From UBA7957 sp965222695 (GTDB lineage Bacteria > Pseudomonadota > Gammaproteobacteria > Granulosicoccales > Granulosicoccaceae): a DNA stretch of 64,000 nucleotides. Below the pieces are notes generated by a model. It ran no database searches and had not been told where the DNA came from. It saw only the letters and a program-made list of their open reading frames with translations. This document shows positions 32,274-41,215 of the stretch, one piece after another. The position numbers were made by a program, and so were the translations under genes. Numbering within the stretch: the first letter of the stretch is position 1; each line of letters opens with the position of its first letter. The DNA lies in assembly GCA_965222695.1 (NCBI GenBank), contig OZ244967.1, positions 1,178,001 through 1,242,000 of the forward strand, given 5' to 3'.

Positions 32274-34660
32274 GGCCTTTACTTGCGCTTATTGCGGCCG
32301 TGACTTTGATTCCGTTCAATATCGGTGCGGAGCGAATTTCCGATATCAGGAACACGAAACACAATTTCTCGATCGGCGGGCCGGGAGATGTTACTGCAAG
32401 CAGTGAGTCCCAGGTATGTGTTTTCTGCCATACGCCCCACGGTGCGACCGATGCCCCGGCAGCGCCGCTGTGGAACAAAGCTTTATCAGGCGCAACTTAT
32501 ACGCCCTATACCTCAAGTTCGATCGATGCGCAAAATATCAGTGCCGAACCGGGAGGAAGCTCCAAACTGTGCTTATCATGCCACGATGGAACCTTGGCAA
32601 TAGGAGCGGTCAATGTGGCAAACGGGCAGCAGAATGTCAGTATCAGCCTGAGCGGCACCGCGACCGGAGGCACTATGCCCGAAGGAGAAGGTGCGAGTAC
32701 GGGGTTTACTCCCCGCCTGGGTACGGACTTAGCGAACGATCACCCGATCTCCCTGACCTACGACAGTTCGCTGGCACAGGCGGACGGGGAGCTGCTAGAT
32801 CCGGCGTCGGCACCCCATATTCAAACCCGGACGCCAGGCATTAAGCCGCTTGTTCCGCTTGAGGGAGGGAAAGTGGAATGTATCAGTTGCCACGATCCGC
32901 ATATTCGCGATACGGATATCGCTAAGGATATTAAATTCTTACGCCTGAACCGATTTCAGGAAGGCATTCCAGGCGGTTCATTTTCACAGAGTGCGGATAT
33001 CGTCTGCCTGGCCTGTCATGACAAACTGGGCCAAACCTGGGCGACCTCCGCCCATGCAAATCCGACGGCAGCGGACGAAACTTATAAGTCAGGTCCGGCG
33101 CTTTTACGAGAGTTTCCCGGTGGCACCGCAGTTTGGGAAGCCTCGTGTCTGAATTGCCACGATACGCACACAGTGCAGGGCTCACGCCGGCTTTTACGCG
33201 AGGGTACAGACGCGGTCGGCGGCCCGACTCAGCCACGAAGCGGAGGAGATCCCGCCATAGAAAGCACCTGTTATCAATGCCACACGAACAATGCCGCATC
33301 CGTTTTAAATGCCTCGGCCCAGGTGCCGAATATCGAAGACGATTTTTCTTTGGCAAGGCATATGCCGATCAGTAGTTTTGATCAGCAGGCGGGCATGGAA
33401 ATTCATGATATCAGTGACGCGAACTTTACCGAATCAACTACCTTACTGGGAAAAGGTGCATTGAATAATCGTCATGCGGAATGTACGGATTGCCACAATC
33501 CGCACCGGGTGCAGAAGAACCGTGTTTTCAATAATTCCGGTTCCAGCGCGGCGGGCACGCACGATCACTCTTCGTCTCATTCGAATATAGCCTCGGGCGT
33601 ATTGCGCGGCTCGAGCGGCGTAGAGCCCCAATACGGATCAGCGAGTTTTCAAAATCTTCCACTGGGTTACACTTTGAAACAAGGCGACGGAGGCAATGGT
33701 GGCGGCACTCAGGTCAGCAGTTCCTGGGTTACCCGCGAGTACCAGATTTGTCTTAAATGCCATTCTGACTATGCTTACAACGACAACAATGTGTATCCGA
33801 CAGGGAACCGGCCAAACCTGGGCGATTCCGGTGGCACGACACCTGCGGGTACCAACGGACTGACCCAATACACGAATCAGGCCAAGGAATTCCAGTCGCC
33901 TGTTTCACATCAGGGGATGAGTTCCCCCGGCGACAGCGGTGCCGACTCGGCTTACACGACGAATAACCAGCGATCCTGGCATCCGGTTATGCGCTCCACC
34001 GGCAGAGACGGGTTACTGCGTAATCAGGGTGACTCGGACATATCGGGCAATTGGGTGGCACCCTTTGACGGTTCCGTCGGGAGCCAGACTATGTATTGTT
34101 CGGACTGCCACGGTTCCGGGACTGCATCGGGCACCGTTGTGCCCGATGGAGGAGAAGACGGAAAGCCCTGGGGACCCCATGGATCAAACCATGATTTTCT
34201 ACTCAAAGGGGAGTGGTCGGCCAACACGGGTACAGGTCGACCGCAGGATTTGTGCTTTAAGTGTCACGATTACGATGTCTATGCCGGTGGAAATCGAAGT
34301 GTCGACAGCGGATTCGGTCGGGGAGACAATCTGCATGGCATTCATTACGAAAAAATAGACGGCAATCGGATTAAATGCAGCTGGTGCCATGTTGCGGTTC
34401 CGCACGGATGGAAAAACAAAGGTCTGTTGGTCAATCTCAACGATGTAGGTCCGGAAGCAGGTCTGGCTCCCGGCACCGAGGTGCCGATTTCGTCAAACGG
34501 GCAGGTTTATAACCAACAACCCTATTATCTGAACGCTAAACTCAAGGTGATCACCTTTGCCGAATCGGGGGATTGGCGGGATGACAATTGTGGATCAGCC
34601 AGTAGCAATCCGGATGTCGGCAAGGACTGGATGGGGGCGGTATGTCAAAATCCTCCCTAA
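32270..34660 (+). CDS. Secreted 11-haem c-type cytochrome
   Basis: A 796-residue protein with a signal peptide (cleavage near GAE, residue 20) and eleven CXXCH motifs: CVFCH, CLSCH, CISCH, CLACH, CLNCH, CYQCH, CTDCH, CLKCH, CSDCH, CFKCH and CSWCH. Many have the doubled-CXXCH style CHDPH, CHNPH or CHDTH, giving bis-His candidates. The first 90 residues match the tetrahaem cytochrome at 23476. Regions between haems are Gly/Ser/Asn-rich, as in extracellular cytochromes. No lipobox or membrane anchor is seen. It is the largest cytochrome here and the best candidate for a terminal or outer-surface electron-transfer module. Confidence 0.9.
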   Translation: MRPLLALIAAVTLIPFNIGAERISDIRNTKHNFSIGGPGDVTASSESQVCVFCHTPHGATDAPAAPLWNKALSGATYTPYTSSSIDAQNISAEPGGSSKLCLSCHDGTLAIGAVNVANGQQNVSISLSGTATGGTMPEGEGASTGFTPRLGTDLANDHPISLTYDSSLAQADGELLDPASAPHIQTRTPGIKPLVPLEGGKVECISCHDPHIRDTDIAKDIKFLRLNRFQEGIPGGSFSQSADIVCLACHDKLGQTWATSAHANPTAADETYKSGPALLREFPGGTAVWEASCLNCHDTHTVQGSRRLLREGTDAVGGPTQPRSGGDPAIESTCYQCHTNNAASVLNASAQVPNIEDDFSLARHMPISSFDQQAGMEIHDISDANFTESTTLLGKGALNNRHAECTDCHNPHRVQKNRVFNNSGSSAAGTHDHSSSHSNIASGVLRGSSGVEPQYGSASFQNLPLGYTLKQGDGGNGGGTQVSSSWVTREYQICLKCHSDYAYNDNNVYPTGNRPNLGDSGGTTPAGTNGLTQYTNQAKEFQSPVSHQGMSSPGDSGADSAYTTNNQRSWHPVMRSTGRDGLLRNQGDSDISGNWVAPFDGSVGSQTMYCSDCHGSGTASGTVVPDGGEDGKPWGPHGSNHDFLLKGEWSANTGTGRPQDLCFKCHDYDVYAGGNRSVDSGFGRGDNLHGIHYEKIDGNRIKCSWCHVAVPHGWKNKGLLVNLNDVGPEAGLAPGTEVPISSNGQVYNQQPYYLNAKLKVITFAESGDWRDDNCGSASSNPDVGKDWMGAVCQNPP

Positions 34661-35697
34661 GCCACCCGAATTCTGGGGTACAAGATTGGAAGTTTAAAAG
34701 TGGTGCGGTGAAAATTGTCGGAAAAGTCGCTTCGTTGCGACTGACCATGTTCGGTTTTACACTACTCGGGCTTGCAATGGTGATTTCGCTCAATCAGCAT
34801 TCCGCCGCCAGCGCCCTGACAATCGGATCGCTCACCTTGCTATCGATCAATCTCGCCGCTTCGCTGACCACTAATCCGGCATTCCGCCTACGTCCGTCAC
34901 TATTTGGATTTCATTTAGGATTGCTGTTCCTGATTGTATCATTGCTTGCAGGACACTTAACAAGATTTCGCGGCCACTTGGAAATCAGCGAAGGGCAGCA
35001 ATTCGATCCGAAAATGATCAAGGAGGACCGTGCGGCTTATTTCCCCCCGCCTTTACCGACGAGGGGAATATTTAAGCAGGGAGCGGTCAAGGTTAAATAC
35101 GCAGCATCTCTGGTGCGGCGTGAAACCACAAGCCAAGTGAATCTTGCCGACGGTACAAGCACGGTTGCCGGCGATGCCTTGCCATTGGTGATTGATCAGT
35201 TTCGTTTTTATGTGACGCATAATAAAGGATTCGCCGCTCAGATCCTATGGATCGATAAAGAGCCTAAAACGACACGAACCGGGAATATTCATTTTCCGTC
35301 TTTTCCAAGGCTGGCATCGGAACAAACCGCACAATGGCAGGCGCCGGACGGCAGTGAACTTTCGCTGCAACTCACTCCGCGTTCCTATCCACAGGATCAG
35401 GCCTGGCTCCTGGATAGCCGTTGGGCTGGAGAATCCTTAACCGTTAAACTGCACCGCTCAAATGAGTATATTTTGCAACCTGGGCAATCGATCGAACTGG
35501 ATGGCGGAACTTTGCAATTCAGGGGTTTTACCTTTTGGCTCGGTTATAGAATATATTATGACCCGAGTTTATTTTGGGTTTTTGCCAGCGCATTAACCGC
35601 CCTTGTGTTTCTTGCCCATTCTATCTGGTCGAAACAGCGCTATATTCCTGTCAGGGCGAAACCGACAACTTCGCTGCACCGGGAGATTCTCGAATGA
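34642..35697 (+). CDS. ccsB: Cytochrome c biogenesis protein CcsB/ResB
   Basis: A 351-residue inner-membrane protein of the ResB/Ccs1 family. Three membrane segments lie in the first 115 residues and a fourth near 305-325, with a large periplasmic domain between. The FRGHLEISEGQQF segment after the third helix and the FTFWLGYRIYYDPSLFWVF lead into the last helix are typical. With CcsA it forms the System II haem exporter/ligase that attaches haem to CXXCH. It overlaps the 11-haem cytochrome gene by 19 bp and is coupled to ccsA by ATGA. Confidence 0.85.
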   Translation: MSKSSLSHPNSGVQDWKFKSGAVKIVGKVASLRLTMFGFTLLGLAMVISLNQHSAASALTIGSLTLLSINLAASLTTNPAFRLRPSLFGFHLGLLFLIVSLLAGHLTRFRGHLEISEGQQFDPKMIKEDRAAYFPPPLPTRGIFKQGAVKVKYAASLVRRETTSQVNLADGTSTVAGDALPLVIDQFRFYVTHNKGFAAQILWIDKEPKTTRTGNIHFPSFPRLASEQTAQWQAPDGSELSLQLTPRSYPQDQAWLLDSRWAGESLTVKLHRSNEYILQPGQSIELDGGTLQFRGFTFWLGYRIYYDPSLFWVFASALTALVFLAHSIWSKQRYIPVRAKPTTSLHREILE

Positions 35698-36506
35698 CGC
35701 TGTTTCAAGTCTTTCTCTACGGCGCGGCGCTTTGCTATTTGCTGAGCGGCTATCTTGTGGTGTGTGAAATCGTCTACCGAAAGCTCCACGGGCCGGCCAT
35801 TGCCGCCTCTGTTTTGAGCGGTGCAGGGTGTATCGCCGCTGCTATCGCTCTGCGTTGGTCGCACTCCGGACAGGGGCCGTTTCTGACGTTGTATGAGATC
35901 CTTATCAGCAGCCTGTTCAGCCTCGGACTGATTTACGGTTTTGTCTATTGGCGGTCCGTGCAAATACGGGCCAGTGCGCCGTTTGCACTGGCCGTAATTC
36001 TGTTGTTGCTGTTTTGGACGGCTAACACCAACCCCGGAACCTTACTGCTACCTCCGACTTATGAAACGCCATGGTTGTGGGTCCATGTGGTCAGCGGAAA
36101 GCTGTTTCTGGGATTCTGCCTGGTGGCTGCCAGCTCCGCCTTGTTATTGCTCTTGCCCGCAAAATGGCTTCGTCCTCTGACGGATTTACGGCCGGTTCAC
36201 CATCACGAGCTGGAATCTCTTATCTGGAGATGGTTTTCTTTGGCGTTCGTCTTTCACTGCATGATGCTGATCAGCGGTGCGGTGTGGGCACAGGATGCCT
36301 GGGGACGTTTTTGGGACTGGGATCCGCTGGAGACCTGGGCTTTCGCCACTTGGTTAGTCATGGCGGCAGGTTTGCATGTGCGTTCAGCGTTTCGAGTCAG
36401 CCGGAAAACCGCATCGGTTTTTGTTGTCGGCGCATTCTTAATGGCATTTCTCACTTTTTTCGGCGTGCCGTTTATCAGTACGGCGCCACACCAGGGGGCG
36501 GTATGA
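35694..36506 (+). CDS. ccsA: Cytochrome c biogenesis protein CcsA
   Basis: A 270-residue multi-pass protein from ATG 35694, which overlaps the ccsB stop; the longer frame from 35574 lies inside ccsB. The haem-handling WWD-type motif is WGRFWDWDPLETWAF, flanked by His in WVHVVSGKLF and VFHCMML and a further His after the motif (GLHVRSAF). These match CcsA/ResC. It should present haem for ligation to the cytochromes of this operon, outside the usual Ccm (System I) route of gammaproteobacteria. Confidence 0.9.
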   Translation: MTLFQVFLYGAALCYLLSGYLVVCEIVYRKLHGPAIAASVLSGAGCIAAAIALRWSHSGQGPFLTLYEILISSLFSLGLIYGFVYWRSVQIRASAPFALAVILLLLFWTANTNPGTLLLPPTYETPWLWVHVVSGKLFLGFCLVAASSALLLLLPAKWLRPLTDLRPVHHHELESLIWRWFSLAFVFHCMMLISGAVWAQDAWGRFWDWDPLETWAFATWLVMAAGLHVRSAFRVSRKTASVFVVGAFLMAFLTFFGVPFISTAPHQGAV

Positions 36507-37042
36507 ACCGCCGTAAGGATCAACGCGTCTTGGTATTGATCACGGTTCTTATGAGTGCGGTATCACTTGGCTATATATTGCAGCGTGTTTCTTTGAAACC
36601 ACATAGCGCTAAGAGTAGCGAAGTCATGACTTTAAAAAATAGCGGCCGGACGGTGATCGAGGAGCAGTTTTACCGCTCCAGCCGTTTATTGCAAGCCAAG
36701 CACTACGACCTCGCTCTGGACGAATTGAAACGGTTGATGAAGTCCGCGCCCCGTATGCCGGAAGCCTATGTAAATACGGGCTACGCACTGATCGGACTCA
36801 GGCAGTTCGATCAGGCTGTAGGCTACTTTCAATCCGCTTTAAGGTTGAACCGCCAGCAGATAAATGCCTACTATGGACTCGCTCTTGGGTATGAGGGGCT
36901 TGAAGATCTGGAGTCGGCGCTGGGTGCAATGAAAACCTATGTCCACTTAGCGGGAAAGGACGATGCCTACAGCGTAAAAGCATGGTCGGCTATCTGGGAA
37001 TGGCAAAACGCAAAAAATGCCGAATCGGAGGCGACTCCATGA
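36503..37042 (+). CDS. Membrane-anchored TPR protein
   Basis: A 179-residue protein whose ATG at 36503 overlaps the ccsA stop. An N-terminal membrane segment (about residues 8-26) is followed by TPR motifs: PEAYVNTGYALIGLRQFDQAVGY and NAYYGLALGYEGLEDLESALG. TPR partners such as CcmI or NrfG deliver apocytochromes to haem ligases in System I. By position this may do the same for CcsBA, though no direct homology to CcmI was recognised. Confidence 0.7.
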   Translation: MNRRKDQRVLVLITVLMSAVSLGYILQRVSLKPHSAKSSEVMTLKNSGRTVIEEQFYRSSRLLQAKHYDLALDELKRLMKSAPRMPEAYVNTGYALIGLRQFDQAVGYFQSALRLNRQQINAYYGLALGYEGLEDLESALGAMKTYVHLAGKDDAYSVKAWSAIWEWQNAKNAESEATP

Positions 37043-39276
37043 GTAAGCGGTTTTTTTCATTTACCCTGTTTAGCCTATTCGGTTTGATTCTGGTTTTGGC
37101 GATGATATCGGATGTATTCGAAAAGGTCAGCCGCAAGCCGCTGGAAAGTCATTTTCATCAGCATAATATATTGATTGCCAAAGTGTTGCGCAACAGCTTA
37201 ATGCAAAGCGATCTGCGGAATTTGTTGTCCGACGATAACGGGTATTTACTTGCAAAGAGCCGTCTTTCCCCGCTGGATACGGTTCTGCAGCAGTATTTGC
37301 AGGATATTCCGGTCGTTAAAATCAAAGTATTCAACCGCCGGGGGTTGACTGTATATTCATCCACAAAAAGCGATATAGGATCGGATGCCAAATATAACCA
37401 GGGAGTAACGGCCGCTCTCAGGGGAGAAAGCATTGGTTCCATGGTGCACAGGGATCGATTTAACAGCTTTGACGGCGTTATAGAAGATCGTGATTTATAC
37501 CAGCAATATATACCCATAGTGTTAAAACCCGAGGGGGAAGCGGAGGGTGTATTTGAAATATATTCCGATGTGACTTCATTAGTCGGTGATATCAATAGTA
37601 CTCAAAAAACGTTTGTCTATGGGTTGATTGCAGTATTGGGGACATTCTTCTTAATACAGGTATGGCTTTACTATCTGACCGATTGGGCTCTGATCAGTGA
37701 AAAGGCTCAGACCGATAAATACTTAAAGGAACTGGAAAAAAATACCCAGGACCTGGAAAAGCGGGTGAAATCGCGTACCAGGGAGCTGGAATCTTCCCGC
37801 TTTTTTTTGCAGTCGGTTATTGACGGTATTGCAAGCCCTTTATTCGTCATCAAACCGGATTTACGTGTTTCCCTGATGAACAAAGCCGCAAGAGAACTGA
37901 TTCCTGCCAATGCTCCGGAATCCGAATACACGCACTGTTATCAAATCTCGCACCGGAGAGACACGCCTTGCGATGGGATTGATCATCCGTGCTCTTTCAA
38001 CGAAGTGATGACCAGGCAAAACCGAGTAGTACTGCAACACAATCACTACGATGCCGATAACAGGAAAATTATCGTGGATGTCATATCGACACCTTTGTAC
38101 GATCGGGACGGTGAATTATCGGGGATCATCGAAGTCGAGCATGATGTTACGGAACTGGTCACCGCACGGCAAGAATTAGCGCAGAGCGAAGAGCGGTTAC
38201 AGTCCATTGTCGATCACGTCCCGGATGCCATACTGACTCTCGATCCGAACGGAAAAATCGAATCGGTAAATAAAGCGGCCACAAGAATGTTCAATTTACC
38301 GGCCGATCATCTGCTTGGCCATAGGTTGCAGAATCTAATTTTCGAAAGCAAAGAGATTTCGTTGATGAATGCAGACGCCGGTGTGCGGGAAGCAAAAGCC
38401 CTGAACGGCTCCAAGGGCAAGTTTCCGGTTGATCTGTGGGTTGGCGGCTTGCAATATGGATCACATGGACGATATGTCGCCGTTGTAAGAGACATTCGGG
38501 AGCGAAAGTTTGCGGAAAGACAGCTCGAACTGACCCGCCAACAGTACTATCATCAGGAAAAAATGGCGGCTATAGGGCAATTGGCGGCCGGAATTCTGCA
38601 CGAAGTCGGAAATCCCATAGCGGCGATTGCCGGCGCGGCGCAGGATATGCGTCTGGCGGAAAACTCTCTGATCGGAAGCGAGGGAGGCAGCGGACTCGAT
38701 AAAGCCGTAGACCGTAATTTGATCATGATTGAGGAGCACACGGAACGGCTCGCCAAAATCACCAGAGATATTGCGAGTTTTGCTTCCCCGAAAACACGAG
38801 AAAAGGAGCTGGTTGACATCAATAATCTGATTCGCAGCACCACCCGGCTGCTGGGATATGATCACCGCTTTCGCGGGGTTAGCGTCAACCAGATACTCGA
38901 TCCGAGATTGCCCGCCGTGGAAGCGGTGCCGGATCAGATAACTCAGATTCTGATGAATCTGATCATCAACGCCATAGACGCAACTCAGGCGAAGAAAACC
39001 GGCAATTCACAGGTCAATGTAATTTCACGGCTTTGCGATAATGGCATCGAAATTGAGGTTTGGGACAATGGCGTGGGCATGAGTGAAGATGTATTGGAAC
39101 ATGCATTCGAACCGTTTTATACAACCAAGGAACCGGGTAGCGGTACCGGATTGGGCTTGTCACTCTGTGAATCGATAGTCACTGCCCATGGCGGAAAAAT
39201 GTGGGTATCTAGCCGACAGGGGGATTCTACCTCCATATTTGTCTTTTTGCCCAGCAATTTTAGCGATAACGAATAG
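37039..39276 (+). CDS. PAS-containing sensor histidine kinase of an NtrC-type pair
   Basis: A 745-residue protein from ATG 37039, preceded by GGAGG and overlapping the TPR stop. It has TM1 (residues 4-24), an extracytoplasmic sensor (about 25-190), TM2 (about 195-215), a coiled linker, and PAS 1 with a Cys/His-rich stretch (CYQISHRRDTPCDG…HPC) of the kind seen in many PAS kinases. PAS 2 and the H-box LHEVGNPIAAI (His521) follow, then an ATPase domain (NLIINAIDAT, DNGVGM, GTGLGLSL). The Cys/His stretch could bind metal or respond to redox. It should phosphorylate the sigma-54 activator encoded next. Confidence 0.9.
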   Translation: MSKRFFSFTLFSLFGLILVLAMISDVFEKVSRKPLESHFHQHNILIAKVLRNSLMQSDLRNLLSDDNGYLLAKSRLSPLDTVLQQYLQDIPVVKIKVFNRRGLTVYSSTKSDIGSDAKYNQGVTAALRGESIGSMVHRDRFNSFDGVIEDRDLYQQYIPIVLKPEGEAEGVFEIYSDVTSLVGDINSTQKTFVYGLIAVLGTFFLIQVWLYYLTDWALISEKAQTDKYLKELEKNTQDLEKRVKSRTRELESSRFFLQSVIDGIASPLFVIKPDLRVSLMNKAARELIPANAPESEYTHCYQISHRRDTPCDGIDHPCSFNEVMTRQNRVVLQHNHYDADNRKIIVDVISTPLYDRDGELSGIIEVEHDVTELVTARQELAQSEERLQSIVDHVPDAILTLDPNGKIESVNKAATRMFNLPADHLLGHRLQNLIFESKEISLMNADAGVREAKALNGSKGKFPVDLWVGGLQYGSHGRYVAVVRDIRERKFAERQLELTRQQYYHQEKMAAIGQLAAGILHEVGNPIAAIAGAAQDMRLAENSLIGSEGGSGLDKAVDRNLIMIEEHTERLAKITRDIASFASPKTREKELVDINNLIRSTTRLLGYDHRFRGVSVNQILDPRLPAVEAVPDQITQILMNLIINAIDATQAKKTGNSQVNVISRLCDNGIEIEVWDNGVGMSEDVLEHAFEPFYTTKEPGSGTGLGLSLCESIVTAHGGKMWVSSRQGDSTSIFVFLPSNFSDNE

Positions 39277-39296
39277 TTTAGCGAGGACCATCGCCT

Positions 39297-40658
39297 ATGA
39301 AGCAGCTTCATGTACTGATTGTCGACGATGAACCGGCTATCCGCCAGATCCTTGCCTCACAGCTGAGCCGGGCAGGGCATTTTGTCAATGCGGTCGGAAC
39401 CGGGGTTCAGGCCATAGAGTTGCTGAATCGCGGCGATTACGATGTCTGTATCTGTGATTTACGCCTGCCCGATATCGACGGTTTGGAAGTGATTCGCCGC
39501 TGTAAGCAAAAGGAAATGGACATAGCCTTTCTGGTGATCACGGCTTTTGCCTCGGTAAATACGGCGATCGAGGCAATGAAACTGGGTGCGTATGATTATT
39601 TAATGAAGCCGGTGCAACCGGACGATGTTTTGTTTCGATTGCAACACGTAGCCGATGTTACCCGATTGAGGCAGGAAAACCAGTATTTACGGGGGATTGT
39701 GGAACCGGCGGAACTGGATGAGGAGACATTGGGGATATCACCCGTTATGCAGGAAATACAAATCCTGGTCGACAAAGTTTCCCGCACCGAAGGTACGGTT
39801 TTAATTACCGGCGACAGCGGAACCGGTAAAAGTCATGTCGCTCGGTTTATCCACCGGCACAGTACGCGGCGGGATCAGCCATTTGTGGCGCTAAACTGCG
39901 GAGCCATTCCTGAAAACTTGCTTGAGAGCGAATTATTCGGTCATGTGAAAGGTGCTTTTACAGGCGCTGACCGTAACAAAAAGGGATTGTTCCGGCAGGC
40001 CGACGGAGGAACGATTTTTCTGGATGAGGTCGGCGAACTCCCCCTGACGCTGCAAGTGAAATTGTTGCATATCATTGAGGACAAGGAAGTCAGGCCGGTC
40101 GGTTCGGAGCAGGCAAGGCGTATCGATGTGCGAATCATTACCGCAACAAACCGCGATATTTCCAAGATGGTCAAGGATGAACTGTTCAGAGAAGATCTTT
40201 ATTATCGATTGAACGTCTTGCATTTTGTCCTGCCGCCGCTACGCTCCCGCACGGAAGATATTCCGGTATTTATCCGTCACTTCTTGTCCTCCGAGGCAAA
40301 GCGGCTCGGATTGGAGGGTGAATATCATCTCGATTCGGCAGCCGAGGAGCAACTGCTGGTGTATGCCTGGCCCGGGAATTTACGGGAATTGCAAAACGTG
40401 GTTGCCCGGGCACTGGTACTTGCCGATGACCGCGAAATCCGGCTCTCGGATTTACCGCCCCAGGTCACCCGGGGTAAGTCTTCCAGTATTCAATCCGAGC
40501 AAATTCAACCCAGCGGAACCTTGCGCGAGCAAGTCAGGCAATTCGAGTTAGGAGTCATAAATCGTGCACTTGAGGCAGCAGGTGATGATCGGGTTGCAGC
40601 CGCGCGATCGCTTGATATCGGCTTATCCACCTTATACCGCAAACTGGAAAATAAATGA
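39297..40658 (+). CDS. Sigma-54-dependent response regulator, AtoC/NtrC type
   Basis: A 453-residue enhancer-binding protein. The receiver domain (1-120) has phospho-acceptor Asp54 (CDLRLPDIDG). The AAA+ domain (about 140-380) has Walker A GDSGTGKS, the sigma-54 contact loop GAFTGA near residue 220 and Walker B GGTIFLDEVGEL. A Fis-type helix-turn-helix closes the chain (AARSLDIGLSTLYRKL). An intact GAFTGA means it activates RpoN promoters; the two -24/-12 sites at 23.2-23.4 kb are the natural targets in this locus. It follows its kinase by 20 bp. Confidence 0.93.
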   Translation: MKQLHVLIVDDEPAIRQILASQLSRAGHFVNAVGTGVQAIELLNRGDYDVCICDLRLPDIDGLEVIRRCKQKEMDIAFLVITAFASVNTAIEAMKLGAYDYLMKPVQPDDVLFRLQHVADVTRLRQENQYLRGIVEPAELDEETLGISPVMQEIQILVDKVSRTEGTVLITGDSGTGKSHVARFIHRHSTRRDQPFVALNCGAIPENLLESELFGHVKGAFTGADRNKKGLFRQADGGTIFLDEVGELPLTLQVKLLHIIEDKEVRPVGSEQARRIDVRIITATNRDISKMVKDELFREDLYYRLNVLHFVLPPLRSRTEDIPVFIRHFLSSEAKRLGLEGEYHLDSAAEEQLLVYAWPGNLRELQNVVARALVLADDREIRLSDLPPQVTRGKSSSIQSEQIQPSGTLREQVRQFELGVINRALEAAGDDRVAAARSLDIGLSTLYRKLENK

Positions 40659-41215
40659 TGTTTACACCATTGAGGCTTATTTCGAGACCGCTGTTGAGCC
40701 TGCTCCTGGTACTGCCGCTGGTCAGCTTTACACTGTCCGCGCACCCGCATCCTGAAGACGACTACTTGACGGGACTTAAAGCCTATCAGCGGCAGGATAT
40801 TATCAGCGCGATGGATTACCTGAAGCGAGCGGCCGATGAAGGACATCCGAAAGCGCAAAGCCTGCTTGGCGCAATTTATGACAAGGCCGAGGAAAATGAA
40901 CTGGCTTTGCTTTATTATCGATCCGCCGCGCAACAGGGAGATCCTGCCGGACAGTATGGGCTGGCGGCAATGTATGCCAACGGGGACGGCTTGAATCAGA
41001 ATTATGCCAAGGCTGTCGAATGGTTGAATAAATCGGCTGACAAAGGCTTCGGTCCGGCAGTCGATGCTTTGACCACGGCTTATCTGCAGGGCGGCTTAGG
41101 TTTGAGTAAAAGTCGTGCCGAGGCCATCGCTCTGTTAAGACATGCCTTGTCGATGGGCTACCTTGCGGCAAAAATACAACTTGAATCTCTGAGCTCGGAG
41201 AATCCGGTACAATGA
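40655..41215 (+). CDS. Sel1-repeat secreted protein
   Basis: A 186-residue protein with a signal peptide (cleavage near LSA, residue 28) and about three to four Sel1/TPR-like repeats, including AADEGHPKAQSLLGAIYD, AAQQGDPAGQYGLAAMYANGDG and KSADKGFGPAVDALTTAY. Sel1 proteins are adaptors for protein complexes. It is coupled to both neighbours (ATGA at each end) and so belongs to the operon. Its partner is unknown. Confidence 0.8.
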   Translation: MMFTPLRLISRPLLSLLLVLPLVSFTLSAHPHPEDDYLTGLKAYQRQDIISAMDYLKRAADEGHPKAQSLLGAIYDKAEENELALLYYRSAAQQGDPAGQYGLAAMYANGDGLNQNYAKAVEWLNKSADKGFGPAVDALTTAYLQGGLGLSKSRAEAIALLRHALSMGYLAAKIQLESLSSENPVQ

